A stretch of DNA of 64,000 nt from Lentzea albidocapillata subsp. violacea (GCF_900100275.1 NZ_FNET01000015.1:62001-126000), one strand, 5' to 3'. Positions 39,671 to 48,174 are shown, counted from the first letter of the stretch. Program-made: numbers and translations. Notes: a model not told the origin generated them from the letters alone.

Positions 39671-41590
39671 GTGCCCACTCGGAGACAGTTCCTCGTTCTG
39701 AGCTCCACAGCAGCACTCACGGGTCTGCTGTCCGAGACTCCCGCGTCCGCAGCCGATGTCGCGCAGCCGTACGCGTCCTACTGGCATCCGGCCACGATCC
39801 TCGACTGGGATCCGTCGACCGACCGGGACGCGAGGTACAACCGCAGCGCGGTGCCGCTCGCGAGACGCGTCGTCCCGGCCAGACCGGCCAACGCGCACGC
39901 CCATCCGAACGAGGCCCGAGTGCAGGCGCTGGTGGGCTACGCGCCGACGAGCGGCAACCCGGCGCAGGGCGCGCTCGACATGAACTACTACGCCACGAAC
40001 TACTGGCAGTACATCGACGAACTGGTGTTCTGGGGCGGTTCGGCGTCCGAGGGCCTGATCCTCGCGCCGAACCCGACCGTCACCGACGCCGCGCACCGCA
40101 ACGGCGTGCGCGTGATCGGCAACGTGTTCCTTCCGCCGACGGCGTACGGCGGCCAGATCCAGTGGGTCCGCGACTTCGTCCGGCGCGAGGGCGACAGGTT
40201 CCCCGTGGCGGACAAGATGATCCAGGTCGCACGGCACTACGGGTTCGACGGCTGGTTCCTCAACCAGGAGACCGCCGGCGGCGACACCCAGCTCGCGAAC
40301 GACATGCGCGACTTCATCGTCTACCTGAAGAAGTCCGGGCTGCGGGTCATCTGGTACGACGCGATGACCGACAGCGGCAGCGTCAGCTGGCAGAACGCCC
40401 TGACCGCGCGCAACCGGATGTTCTTCGAGCAGTCCGACGAGATGTTCATGAACTTCTGGTGGAGCACCCAGGGACTTGCGAACTCCGCCGCGCTCGCCCG
40501 GCAGATGGGCCGCAGCCCGTACGACCTGGCGTCCGGTGTGGACGTCGAATCCAACGGGTACAACACCAGCGTCGGCTGGGCCTCGGTTTTCCCCGAGGGC
40601 AGGCCGCACGTGACGTCGCTCGGCTTCTACCGTCCGGAGTGGACGTTCAAGTCGGCGACGAGCCCCGCCGACTTCTACGCCCGTGACAACAGGTTCTGGG
40701 TCGGTCCGAACGGCGACCCGGCGAACACCACGACGACGGCGAACTGGAAGGGCGTCGCCCACTACGTCACCGAGCTGACCCCGATCACGTCGCTGCCGTT
40801 CGTCACGAACTTCAACACCGGCCACGGCAGGAAGTTCGCCGTCGACGGCACGGTCCGGTCGGCGCAGGCCTGGAACAACCTGTCGCTGCAGGACGTCCTG
40901 CCGACCTGGCGGTGGAGCGTCACGGGCACCGGCACGAAGGTCACGCCGTCGCTCGACTGGGACGACCCGTACGACGGCGGCACCGCGCTGAAGATCACCG
41001 GCACACCGCGGTCCGTCAACGACGTCCGGCTGTTCGCGACGTCGCTGAAGCTGACCGGCGGCAGCCAGTTCGAGGTCGTGCACCGCACCGGCACCGGTCC
41101 GTCGCGCCTGCAGGCGGTCCTGCGGTTCGGCACGACCGAACGCGTCCTGGACCTCGGCGGCGTCAGCGGGGCGTGGCGGCGCAGCGTGTTCCCGCTGGGC
41201 GAGCACTCCGGCGCGACGCTCACGGAGATCTCCCTGCGGGTCCTGCCGGGAGCCGCGATCACCGCGTTGATCGGCCGGATCGGTGTCACGAACCCGGTCA
41301 TGACTCCCCCGGCGGCACCGTCGGGCCTTCAGGTCGAGCAGGTGAGCCGCACCAACGCCACGACAGTATCGGCACGGCTCACCTGGACGCGCTCACCCGG
41401 TGCGATCCGGCAGTACCGGGTCTACCGGTGGACCGGTTCCGAGCGGATCTTCCTCGGCGGCACGGCGAACGACGCTTACTTCGTGCCGGCGATCCCGCTG
41501 AACACCGGCGAGACCGCGCGGATCGAGGTCGAGGCGGTCAGCGAGGCGTTCGACGTCTCGCCGCCCGCGAGCTGTGTCATTTTCTCTTGA
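39671..41590 (+). CDS. Secreted GH85-type endo-beta-N-acetylglucosaminidase
   Basis: A 639-residue exported glycosidase with a Tat-like signal (TRRQFLVLSST...ASA). The GH85 catalytic barrel spans about 40-340: YWQYIDELVFWGGSASEGLILAPNP in part, GNVFLPP, and GFDGWFLNQET with N198 and E200 as the conserved Asn/Glu pair. A beta-sandwich region and a C-terminal fibronectin-type module (LTWTRSPGAIRQYRVYRW) follow. It hydrolyses the chitobiose core of N-glycans, releasing oligosaccharide from glycoproteins. The GTG at 39671 begins the signal; GAGGG lies upstream. It is followed after 114 bases by the DUF1996 gene, which has a LacI-type operator in front. Confidence 0.85.
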   Translation: MPTRRQFLVLSSTAALTGLLSETPASAADVAQPYASYWHPATILDWDPSTDRDARYNRSAVPLARRVVPARPANAHAHPNEARVQALVGYAPTSGNPAQGALDMNYYATNYWQYIDELVFWGGSASEGLILAPNPTVTDAAHRNGVRVIGNVFLPPTAYGGQIQWVRDFVRREGDRFPVADKMIQVARHYGFDGWFLNQETAGGDTQLANDMRDFIVYLKKSGLRVIWYDAMTDSGSVSWQNALTARNRMFFEQSDEMFMNFWWSTQGLANSAALARQMGRSPYDLASGVDVESNGYNTSVGWASVFPEGRPHVTSLGFYRPEWTFKSATSPADFYARDNRFWVGPNGDPANTTTTANWKGVAHYVTELTPITSLPFVTNFNTGHGRKFAVDGTVRSAQAWNNLSLQDVLPTWRWSVTGTGTKVTPSLDWDDPYDGGTALKITGTPRSVNDVRLFATSLKLTGGSQFEVVHRTGTGPSRLQAVLRFGTTERVLDLGGVSGAWRRSVFPLGEHSGATLTEISLRVLPGAAITALIGRIGVTNPVMTPPAAPSGLQVEQVSRTNATTVSARLTWTRSPGAIRQYRVYRWTGSERIFLGGTANDAYFVPAIPLNTGETARIEVEAVSEAFDVSPPASCVIFS

Positions 41591-41663
41591 AGAAAACCGG
41601 TACTTCTGAACATTTCTTACGGATTGACGGCCGATTACGGGCTGCGTCATGCTCGACAGGCGT

Positions 41664-41675
41664 GAGAGCGCTCTC
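41664..41675. promoter_or_regulatory. LacI-type operator GAGAGCGCTCTC
   Basis: An exact 12-bp palindrome, flanked to give TGAGAGCGCTCTCC, 30 bases before the DUF1996 gene. The same core occurs at 53523-53534 before the ABC importer. It differs by one base per half from TGGGAGCGCTCCCA, the known CelR/CebR operator for cello-oligosaccharide genes. Confidence 0.7.
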
Positions 41676-41704
41676 CCAATCCTGCTGCGGAGAGGAAAGC
41701 TTCA

Positions 41705-42541
41705 ATGAGGAAGCCCTGGTTCCACATCGCCGCCGTCATCGGACTGACAGCCACCGCGCTCAGCATTCCCGGTGCGGCACAAGGAGAACCCGTCCGCGTG
41801 GCCGAGTTCCTCGCGGAGTGCCCGATCAGCCATCGCCTGGCGGACGACCCGATCGTCCTGCCGAACCTGGCCGGTGCCTCGCACTTCCACGACTTCTTCG
41901 GCAACCACTCGACGAACGCCCGTTCCACCCAGCAGTCGCTGGAGGGCCAGAGCGGCAACTGCAACCCGGCCTCGGACATCTCGTCGTACTGGGTGCCGAC
42001 GCTGTACCGGAACAACACCGCGATCGCCCCCACCGGCGTCACGTTCTACTACCTCGGTGAGGGCGTCAACAACCCGGCGGCGATCCAGCCCACCCCGTAC
42101 GGGCTGAAGATCGTGGCGGGCAACGCGAAGGCCACCGGCGACGCCGACAGCATCGCGCGCTGGTCCTGCCTGCACGCCGGGCACGTCAACCCGTCCAAGA
42201 ACTTCGTGACCTGCCCGGCGGGCACGATGCTCGAGACGTACCTGGACTTCCCGCAGTGCTGGGACGGCCGCAACCTCGACTCGGCCGACCACAGGTCCCA
42301 CATGTCGTACCCGGTCGCGGGCGGCTGCCCGGCGAGCCACCCCGTCCCGGTGCCGAAGCTGCGCATGGTGCTGCGGTATCCGGTCAACGGCAGCACGGCC
42401 GGGCTGCGACTCGCTTCCGGTACCGGGCAGACGATGCACGGTGACTTCTTCAACGTGTGGCCGCGCGCCGAGATGGAGCGCCGCGTCCGCAACTGTCTCA
42501 ACGTGGTGATCAAGTGCGACCACAACGGCAACCACGGATGA
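41705..42541 (+). CDS. Secreted DUF1996 protein
   Basis: A 278-residue secreted protein with an N-terminal signal peptide ending near GAAQG and a DUF1996 domain. The domain is recognised by ASHFHDFFGNHST, SSYWVPTLYRN, GLKIVAGN, QCWDGRNLDSADHRSHMSYP and HGDFFNVWP. Conserved His, Cys and Asp residues suggest a hydrolase or metal/glycan-binding fold, but no activity is established for the family, which is common in fungi and actinomycetes. Cysteines are abundant, as expected for an extracellular protein. GGAGAGGAAAG precedes the ATG. Its stop overlaps the ATG of the lipoprotein gene. Confidence 0.88.
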   Translation: MRKPWFHIAAVIGLTATALSIPGAAQGEPVRVAEFLAECPISHRLADDPIVLPNLAGASHFHDFFGNHSTNARSTQQSLEGQSGNCNPASDISSYWVPTLYRNNTAIAPTGVTFYYLGEGVNNPAAIQPTPYGLKIVAGNAKATGDADSIARWSCLHAGHVNPSKNFVTCPAGTMLETYLDFPQCWDGRNLDSADHRSHMSYPVAGGCPASHPVPVPKLRMVLRYPVNGSTAGLRLASGTGQTMHGDFFNVWPRAEMERRVRNCLNVVIKCDHNGNHG

Positions 42542-42981
42542 CAACGCTCCTGCTGGCTGGCCTTCTCGCGGCCTGCCAGCAGGCTCCGCCCCCGCCACCT
42601 CCCCAGAACGGTTACGGCGCAACGGAACGAGCGTTCGTCGAGCTGGCCATCGCGACCGACGAGCAGGCGCTCAAGCTACTCGGCCTCACGGACTGCGCCG
42701 AACTCAGGGAGAACCGGAACATCGAGCTCACCGCACTGAGGAAGCTGCTCGACGCGCCGTACGTGAACAACCACGCCGGGCACGACATGCCGGGCATGCC
42801 GACGGACGCCGAGATCCAGCTCGCCTCCACGAGCCCGGACGCGCTGAAGCAGTTCGTGCGCGCGCACCTCACCGAGTCGCTGGAGGTGCTGAGGTCGGCA
42901 GGTCAGGCGATCACCCACCCGCCGACCGCCGAGGTGGTCAAGCTGATGGAACGCCACCGCATGGCGGAACTGGCGGACTAG
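42538..42981 (+). CDS. Lipoprotein with DUF305-like features
   Basis: A 147-residue lipoprotein: lipobox AGLLAAC at the N-terminus, then a proline run, then a helical domain with NNHAGHDMPGMPTDAEIQLAST. That His/Met-rich segment resembles DUF305 proteins, which have been linked to copper, but the match is partial. A role in metal binding at the cell surface is a guess. The ATG overlaps the DUF1996 stop (ATGA), so it is translated with it. It is convergent with the ABC permease gene by a four-base overlap. Confidence 0.65.
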   Translation: MTTLLLAGLLAACQQAPPPPPPQNGYGATERAFVELAIATDEQALKLLGLTDCAELRENRNIELTALRKLLDAPYVNNHAGHDMPGMPTDAEIQLASTSPDALKQFVRAHLTESLEVLRSAGQAITHPPTAEVVKLMERHRMAELAD

Positions 42982-43637
42982 GTGGTGCGCAGGCGCACCG
43001 GCATGTCCCGGGCGATCGCCCACGTGCAGGCGAGCGCGACCAGGAACGCAGCCACCGACACCGCGTGCCAGCCCGCGCCCAACAGGACGGGGAGGTTCGG
43101 GATGAACGGAAGGTTGCCCGATCCAGGGATGTCCACGGTCGTGACCGCCACCAGCACCACGCCGATCGGCACCGAGAAGATGCCGCCCGCGCCGAACCTG
43201 TCGAACGCCGCCGCGCAGAACATGCCCGTCGTGCACCACACCAGGAACATCAGGAAGTAGGCGACCGGCGAGCCGTGCTCATCGGCGTTCCAGTCCATGA
43301 GCGAGTAGATCCCACCCTCCGCGGCGAACCCGAGCCATCCGAGCACCGCCATCAGCAGCGCGAGCACGACGGTGAAGGCGGATGCCCCAGCGAGGAACTC
43401 CCGGCGCGTCCGGCCGTGCGCGACGGCGATCGGCAGCATGTTGTGGATGACGTAGATGCCCATCCAGAACAGGAACCAGCGCGCGATCTGCGACGTCACG
43501 ACGTTCCACCCGCTGATCTCGATGCCCCGGAAGGCCGAGACCGCGAACGTGACCACGAGGACGAACACGAAGGCGCCTGCCGCGACCATCGCGCAGAAGA
43601 TGAGCAGCGAGGCGTTCAGGTGACGGAAGATCTTCAC
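42978..43637 (-). CDS. ABC transporter membrane protein
   Basis: A 219-residue integral membrane protein with about six hydrophobic helices (for example LLIFCAMVAAGAFVFVLVV, WFLFWMGIYVIHNMLPIAVA, ASAFTVVLALLMAVLGWLGF). There is no recognisable permease signature beyond that. It is coupled to the preceding ATPase (GTGA at 43637-43634, with GGAGGGAAG before it) and is the third gene of a YtrA-type GntR/ABC operon, so it is the permease. The substrate is unknown; such operons often respond to cell-wall antibiotics. Confidence 0.75.
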   Translation of the reverse strand: MKIFRHLNASLLIFCAMVAAGAFVFVLVVTFAVSAFRGIEISGWNVVTSQIARWFLFWMGIYVIHNMLPIAVAHGRTRREFLAGASAFTVVLALLMAVLGWLGFAAEGGIYSLMDWNADEHGSPVAYFLMFLVWCTTGMFCAAAFDRFGAGGIFSVPIGVVLVAVTTVDIPGSGNLPFIPNLPVLLGAGWHAVSVAAFLVALACTWAIARDMPVRLRTT

Positions 43638-44509
43638 CGCTTCCCTCCGACCGGTTCGGTGAGGTGGACGAACAGGTCCTGCAGGGCGATCGGGCCGAGC
43701 TCCAGCCCGAGCTGGCGGGCGCGGACCAGCTGCTCGTCCTCCAGCGCGCCGTAGACCATCGCGGCCTTCGTGCGTCCCAGCGACTTCTCGCCGAGCACGG
43801 TGAGCCCGGCCGTGAACTCGTCGACGTCGGAGGCGTTGCCGGTGACCTCGGTACCGCGCGAGCGCAGCACGTCGGCCTCCTCCTGCAGCACCAGCCGGCC
43901 GTCGTCGATGATCAGCACCTCCTCCAGCAACGAGGAGAGCTCCTCGATCAGGTGCGTGGAGATGACGATCGTGCGTGGGTGCTCCATGAAGTCGTGGAGC
44001 AGCGCGTCGTAGAAGGCGTACCGGGTCGGCGTGTCCATGCCGAGGTGCGACTCGTCCAGCATCGTCAGCGGCGAGCGGCTGGCGAGGCCGATCACGACGC
44101 CGAGCGCGGACCGCTGGCCGAGCGACAGTTCGCCGGCCTTGGTCTTCAGCCCGATCTTGAACAGGTCGGCGAGCTTCAGCGCGTAGTCGTTGTCCCAGGT
44201 GTCGCGCCACGCGGCGCCGTGGTCCAAGACGTACGCGACCTTGTCGCTCTTGTCCGCGGCGTCGGCGGTGTGGCGGACCAGGCACACCTGGCGCATCGCG
44301 GCGGCGTTCTCGAAGACCGGCAGGCCGTCGAGCTGAACGGATCCTGAAGGCCTGCGGTAGCCCGCCAGCGCCGACATCAGGCTGGTCTTGCCGGAGCCGT
44401 TGCGGCCGAGCAGGCCGTAGATCTTGTTGCCGGACAAGGAGAAGCTCATGTCGTTGATGGCCGTCACGTCGCCGTAGCGCACCGTCAGGCCCTGCACGTC
44501 GACCCGCAT
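43634..44509 (-). CDS. ABC transporter ATPase of YtrA-type operon
   Basis: A 291-residue ATPase. Walker A is GRNGSGKTS, the signature is degenerate LSLGQRS (usually LSGGQ), Walker B ends LTMLDES instead of the usual DEP, and the H-loop is ISTHLIEE. The C-terminal 80 residues form an accessory domain. It is coupled to the GntR gene upstream (ATG at 44509 overlaps its TGA; a GTG at 44512 is possible) and to the permease downstream. Confidence 0.87.
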   Translation of the reverse strand: MRVDVQGLTVRYGDVTAINDMSFSLSGNKIYGLLGRNGSGKTSLMSALAGYRRPSGSVQLDGLPVFENAAAMRQVCLVRHTADAADKSDKVAYVLDHGAAWRDTWDNDYALKLADLFKIGLKTKAGELSLGQRSALGVVIGLASRSPLTMLDESHLGMDTPTRYAFYDALLHDFMEHPRTIVISTHLIEELSSLLEEVLIIDDGRLVLQEEADVLRSRGTEVTGNASDVDEFTAGLTVLGEKSLGRTKAAMVYGALEDEQLVRARQLGLELGPIALQDLFVHLTEPVGGKR

Positions 44510-44877
44510 CACACGCCCCCGTTGTTCTCGTGCTGTTCGATCCGGCGGATGACATCGGCGAGCGGAATGCCGATGGCGAGCGCTTCCGCGACCATCGGGT
44601 CCACGACCTCTCCGAAGAAGTTCTCCCGCCCCTGTGCCCGCAGCATGTCGCGAGCCCGAGCGCTCACGAACATCCCGATCCCCCTCTTCTTGTAGAGCAC
44701 CTGTTCGTCCACGAGCTGCTGAAAGGCCTTCGCCGCGGTGGCCGGGTTGATCCGGAAGTAGGAGGCGTACTGGTTGGTCGACATGACCTGCTCGTCCGCC
44801 TTCAACGCCCCGCTGAGCACGTCCGCCTTGATCCGGTCGGCGATCTGCCGGTAGATCGGGCTCCGGTCGTCGAACAT
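44509..44877 (-). CDS. GntR-family regulator, YtrA subfamily
   Basis: A 122-residue repressor with an N-terminal winged helix (DDRSPIYRQIADRIKADVLSG, NPATAAKAFQQLVDEQVLYKKRGIGMFV in parts). The C-terminal part is short, as in YtrA-type members, which lack a large ligand domain. It is the first gene of an ABC operon, and a palindromic site lies 13 bases upstream of its start, so autoregulation of the operon is expected. Confidence 0.9.
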   Translation of the reverse strand: MFDDRSPIYRQIADRIKADVLSGALKADEQVMSTNQYASYFRINPATAAKAFQQLVDEQVLYKKRGIGMFVSARARDMLRAQGRENFFGEVVDPMVAEALAIGIPLADVIRRIEQHENNGGV

Positions 44878-44889
44878 CGCTAGTTCCTT

Positions 44890-44913
44890 GGTTCGTTACT
44901 CATGTAATGAACC
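44890..44913. promoter_or_regulatory. YtrA-type operator GGTTCGTTAC-N4-GTAATGAACC
   Basis: Ten-base arms with one mismatch and a 4-base spacer match the GGTTC...GAACC type of palindrome expected for YtrA-like regulators. It lies between the GntR gene (start 44877) and the divergent transporter gene (start 44942) and may control both. Confidence 0.7.
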
Positions 44914-44941
44914 ATAGCAGTGACGGCGTAGCATTGGCCAC

Positions 44942-45760
44942 GTGGTCGGGGTCGCGATCTTGTGCGCGGTACTCGCGGCCGGGTGCAGCGCACTCGGCGC
45001 GATGTGGCAGCACGCCGGTGTCCGTGAGACAGACGATCTGAAGCTGACTTCCGCACTCCAGCTCGTGCGGTCCCGCCGCTGGGTCCAGGGTTTCCTGGTG
45101 CTCTTCGCGTGCGCGATCCTGCAGATCGTCGCGCTGTCACTGGCCCCGGTCTCGGTCGTCGCCCCGCTGAACGCGCTGGCCATCCCGATCATCGCGGTGT
45201 GCCGCGCACGACGGCTGTCCGGCCTGCTCGCGGTCGCCGTGCTCGTCGCGACGGCGGGCATCGTCGTGTTCGTGTCCATCACGGCAGGCCAGGCGGTGCC
45301 GACCGAGGTGTCGCCGAAGGTCGCGCTACAAGCCGGCCAACTCGTCGTCGCGGGCGTGCTGGTGTGCGTCGTGGCCGCCACCTTCACCGTGGGCGCCGTC
45401 CGGGCCCTGGCGCTCTCCCTGGGCGCCGGCATCGCGTACGGACTCGTTGCCGTGCTGGTCAGGGACGTCACGACCGGGCTTCCCGTGATCGAGTGGATCT
45501 CGCTCGGCGGGCTGGCCGTCGCCTTCCTGACCGGGGCGTGGTTCATCCAGCTCGGGTACGCCGCCGGACCGCCGGATCTCGTCGTGGCCGGGCAGACCGT
45601 CGTGAACCCCATCGTTGCGGCGTGGATCGGCATCAAGCTGCTCGGCGAGGGCACGGGCATGAGCGGCCTGTCGCAGGCCGGCCTGGTGGTGAGCGCGGTC
45701 GCCGCGGTGTCGGGCACCGTCGTGCTGGCCTACTACCACCGTGTCAGAGTGACGGCATGA
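44942..45760 (+). CDS. DMT-superfamily membrane transporter
   Basis: A 272-residue membrane protein with eight to ten predicted helices and an internal duplication typical of EamA/DMT transporters (ILQIVALSLAPVSVVAPLNALAIPII; GYAAGPPDLVVAGQTVVNPIVAAWIG, in parts). The substrate is unknown. The GTG start at 44942 has little leader. Its stop overlaps the ATG of the NAD(P)-binding gene. Confidence 0.8.
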   Translation: MVGVAILCAVLAAGCSALGAMWQHAGVRETDDLKLTSALQLVRSRRWVQGFLVLFACAILQIVALSLAPVSVVAPLNALAIPIIAVCRARRLSGLLAVAVLVATAGIVVFVSITAGQAVPTEVSPKVALQAGQLVVAGVLVCVVAATFTVGAVRALALSLGAGIAYGLVAVLVRDVTTGLPVIEWISLGGLAVAFLTGAWFIQLGYAAGPPDLVVAGQTVVNPIVAAWIGIKLLGEGTGMSGLSQAGLVVSAVAAVSGTVVLAYYHRVRVTA

Positions 45761-46434
45761 CTTTCGTCGTCACGGGTGGCAGCGGATCGCTGGGCAGGCA
45801 CGTCGTCGCAGCGTTGCCGGGCGCACGGTCGGTGTCGCGTTCGAGTGGCACGGATCTGTTGCGCGGCACGGGTTTGGGAGCCCTCAGGGCGGACGTGGTC
45901 GTACACTGCGCGACGTCGTTCCGGCACGAGGTGCGGATGGCGCGGACCGTGCTGGCCTCGAAGCCCGCGCACCTGGTCTACATCTCGATCGTCGGCTGCC
46001 ACGAGGTGCCGCTCCCCTACTACAAGCAGAAGCTCGCCGCCGAACGGGTGATCATCGATTCCGGTGTGCCGCACACGATTCTGCGGGCCACCCAGTTCCA
46101 CTCGTTGCTGCGCAAGATGTTCGACGGCACGTCGAAGCTTCCGTTGATGCTCGTGCCGGGGTTCCGGTTCCAGCCGGTCGACGAGGCCGAGGTGGGCCTG
46201 GAACTGGCGGCGCTGGCACAGGCGCCGCCGGCGGGCAAGGCACCCGAGATGGGCGGGCCGGAGATCCGTGAAGCCGTCGACTTCGCGCGAATGTACCTGG
46301 CCGCCACGGGAAAGAAGCGCACGCTCGTGCCGTTGAAGGTGCCTGGGGCGACCTATCGCGCCTACCGCGCGGGCGGGAACCTGACTCCCGGCCGCGCGGT
46401 AGGCGTGCGCACGTTCGAGGACTACCTCGGCTGA
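45757..46434 (+). CDS. NAD(P)H-binding SDR-like protein
   Basis: A 225-residue atypical short-chain dehydrogenase of the NmrA/NAD(P)-binding type: MTFVVTGGSGSLGRHVVAAL (GxxGxxG near residue 7-13), DVVVHCATSF, YYKQKLAAERVI with the YxxxK pair, and ILRATQFHSL. It may be a redox sensor or oxidoreductase. The ATG overlaps the upstream transporter stop (ATGA). A large hairpin begins nine bases after its stop. Confidence 0.85.
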   Translation: MTFVVTGGSGSLGRHVVAALPGARSVSRSSGTDLLRGTGLGALRADVVVHCATSFRHEVRMARTVLASKPAHLVYISIVGCHEVPLPYYKQKLAAERVIIDSGVPHTILRATQFHSLLRKMFDGTSKLPLMLVPGFRFQPVDEAEVGLELAALAQAPPAGKAPEMGGPEIREAVDFARMYLAATGKKRTLVPLKVPGATYRAYRAGGNLTPGRAVGVRTFEDYLG

Positions 46435-46442
46435 CTGCTTAC

Positions 46443-46546
46443 GTGAGTTCGCGTCGGTCGTCCGGTCACCCGCTCATGCCGAAATCGGCGAAGCCCATTT
46501 CGGTATGAGCGAGTCGGCCGGACGACCGACTTCCCGGCGAACTCAC
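46443..46546. repeat. 104-bp multi-arm palindromic element
   Basis: Nested inverted repeats: GTGAGTTCGC (46443-46452) with GCGAACTCAC (46537-46546); GGTCGTCCGG with CCGGACGACC; and CGCTCATGCCGAAAT with ATTTCGGTATGAGCG around an 11-base loop. It lies between convergent genes and can act as a bidirectional terminator, but it is far larger than needed for that and resembles a MITE or REP-like element. Confidence 0.75.
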
Positions 46547-46569
46547 CGCCGTCTGGGGAGCAGCGGCAA

Positions 46570-46767
46570 TCAAACACGGATCGACAAGGGGCGCAGGTCC
46601 GTCCAGTTCTCCTCGACGTAAGCGAGGCAGGCCTCGCGGCTCTCCTCGCCGAACACCTTGGTCCACCCGGCGGGCACCTCCGCGAACACCGGCCACAGCG
46701 AGTGCTGCTGCTCTTCGTTGACCAGCACGAAGAAACGGCCCTGCGGGTCCTCGAACGGGTTGGTCAT
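46570..46767 (-). CDS. MbtH-like protein
   Basis: A 65-residue MbtH protein with the full signature: NPFEDPQGRFFVLVNEEQQHSLWP, then VPAGWTKVFG, CLAYVEENWTDLRP (shown in parts), with the conserved tryptophans. MbtH proteins bind and activate NRPS adenylation domains. It follows the N-hydroxylase gene by 21 bases and would be co-transcribed under the iron box. No NRPS is in the window, so its partner is elsewhere. Confidence 0.95.
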   Translation of the reverse strand: MTNPFEDPQGRFFVLVNEEQQHSLWPVFAEVPAGWTKVFGEESREACLAYVEENWTDLRPLSIRV

Positions 46768-46788
46768 GACGGGTCCTTCCTCATGGAA

Positions 46789-48039
46789 CTACTTGACTGC
46801 CTGGAGCTTCGGTTCTGCCTGCTGCTGCGCGACCCGCCGCAGCACCGAGTCGAGGATCTCGCCGACGCGCACGGCCGTGTTCGACAGCAGCGACGACGTG
46901 ATGCCGTGCGTGTGCTCGGTGCCGCCCTGCAGGTAGATGCCGCCGCGCAGGCCGTCGTCCGTGACGACACGGTAGTCGCGGGTCACCTTCAGCCGGCCGA
47001 GGTCGTCGCGTTCGCAGTGGCCGGCGAGGTCGCCGAGCAGCCTGACCGGGTTCGCGGGGCGGTAGCCCGTCGCGTAGACGATCACGTCGGCGTCGATCGG
47101 CAGCCTGCCGCCGTCGGCGAGCGACTCGACCACGCACTTGCCGTCGGTCGTCACGTCGCTGAGTTTGGAGGTGTTGTGCAGCAACAACCTCGGCCTGCCG
47201 ACGACCTTCTCGCGGTATACCCGGCGGTAGAGCTCCTCGATCAGGTCGCCGTCGACCACGCCGTAGTTCGTGTTGGCGTGGTAGCCCATGAGCCTGCGCT
47301 TGACCTCTTCCGGCGCGGCGTAGAAGTCGTCCACGGCGGCGGGGTCGAAGATCCGGTTCGCGAACGAGCTGTCGTCGGCGGGGCTGTAGCCGTAGCGTGC
47401 GAAGACGCCGTGCACCTCGGCCTGCGGGAACCGGTCGTGGAAGAAGGCCACGGCCTCGGCGGCGCTCTGCCCGGCGCCGACCACGACGACCTGGCGCGGG
47501 TCCTTCAGCGTGTCGACGCGGGTCAGCAGGTCCTTGTTGTGCCAGATCCGGTCGCTCGGCTCGATGCCGTCCGGCAGGTTGGCCTCGAGGCCGGTCGCCA
47601 GCACCAGGTTGCGCGTCCTGACCTGCTGCCCGTCGGCGGTGAACTCGAAGCCGTCGTCGACCGCCCGGACCTGGGTGACCTCCGCGCCGTACGACACGTG
47701 GTGCCCGACCCGTTCCGCGGCCCACTCGAAGTAGTCGTGGAACTCCTTGCGCAGCGGAAAGAGGTTCTTGTGGTTGACGAAGTCGATCAACCGGCCGCGG
47801 TCGCACAGGTAGCAGAGGAAGCTGAAAGCGCTGGTGGGGTTGCGCAGCGTGACAAGATCCTTGAGGAACGACACCTGCATCGTGGCGTCCTCCAGCAACA
47901 TCCCCCGATGCCAGCCGAAGCGGGGCTGCCTCTCGAAGAAGCGAGCCCTGACAGGCAGCGCGTGTTCCTCCACGGCGATCGCGAGAGCGAGGTTGGACGG
48001 CCCGAAGCCTATTCCGGCCAGGTCTAACACCGGTTCCAT
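46789..48039 (-). CDS. L-ornithine/L-lysine N-monooxygenase (SidA/IucD family)
   Basis: A 416-residue flavin N-hydroxylating monooxygenase: FAD site GIGFGPSNLALA, KDLVTLRNPTSAFSFLCYL, NADPH site VVVGAGQSAAEAV, and ATGYRPANP near the end. It hydroxylates the side-chain amine of ornithine or lysine to make hydroxamate building blocks for siderophores. The LVTLRNPTSAFSF(L) segment is typical; ornithine versus lysine cannot be settled by eye. An IdeR/DmdR-type iron box lies about 50 bases upstream. Confidence 0.93.
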   Translation of the reverse strand: MEPVLDLAGIGFGPSNLALAIAVEEHALPVRARFFERQPRFGWHRGMLLEDATMQVSFLKDLVTLRNPTSAFSFLCYLCDRGRLIDFVNHKNLFPLRKEFHDYFEWAAERVGHHVSYGAEVTQVRAVDDGFEFTADGQQVRTRNLVLATGLEANLPDGIEPSDRIWHNKDLLTRVDTLKDPRQVVVVGAGQSAAEAVAFFHDRFPQAEVHGVFARYGYSPADDSSFANRIFDPAAVDDFYAAPEEVKRRLMGYHANTNYGVVDGDLIEELYRRVYREKVVGRPRLLLHNTSKLSDVTTDGKCVVESLADGGRLPIDADVIVYATGYRPANPVRLLGDLAGHCERDDLGRLKVTRDYRVVTDDGLRGGIYLQGGTEHTHGITSSLLSNTAVRVGEILDSVLRRVAQQQAEPKLQAVK

Positions 48040-48087
48040 CGCGATCCTCTCCTGGCACTCCAGTGGCGTAAAGTAACCCTAACTTAA

Positions 48088-48103
48088 CTAAGGTATGCCT
48101 TAG
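48088..48103. promoter_or_regulatory. IdeR/DmdR-type iron box
   Basis: CTAAGGTATGCCTTAG is an exact 6-4-6 palindrome within TTAACTAAGGTATGCCTTAGCT and matches the core of the actinobacterial iron box (TTAGG-N-CCTAA pattern). It lies 49 bases upstream of the N-hydroxylase start, so iron-replete repression is expected. Confidence 0.8.
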
Positions 48104-48174
48104 CTAGTGCTTTCGGGCGTGATCTACACCGCTGGAGCGCCATTCGACCCCGGATCGAGCACGACCACGCGTGC

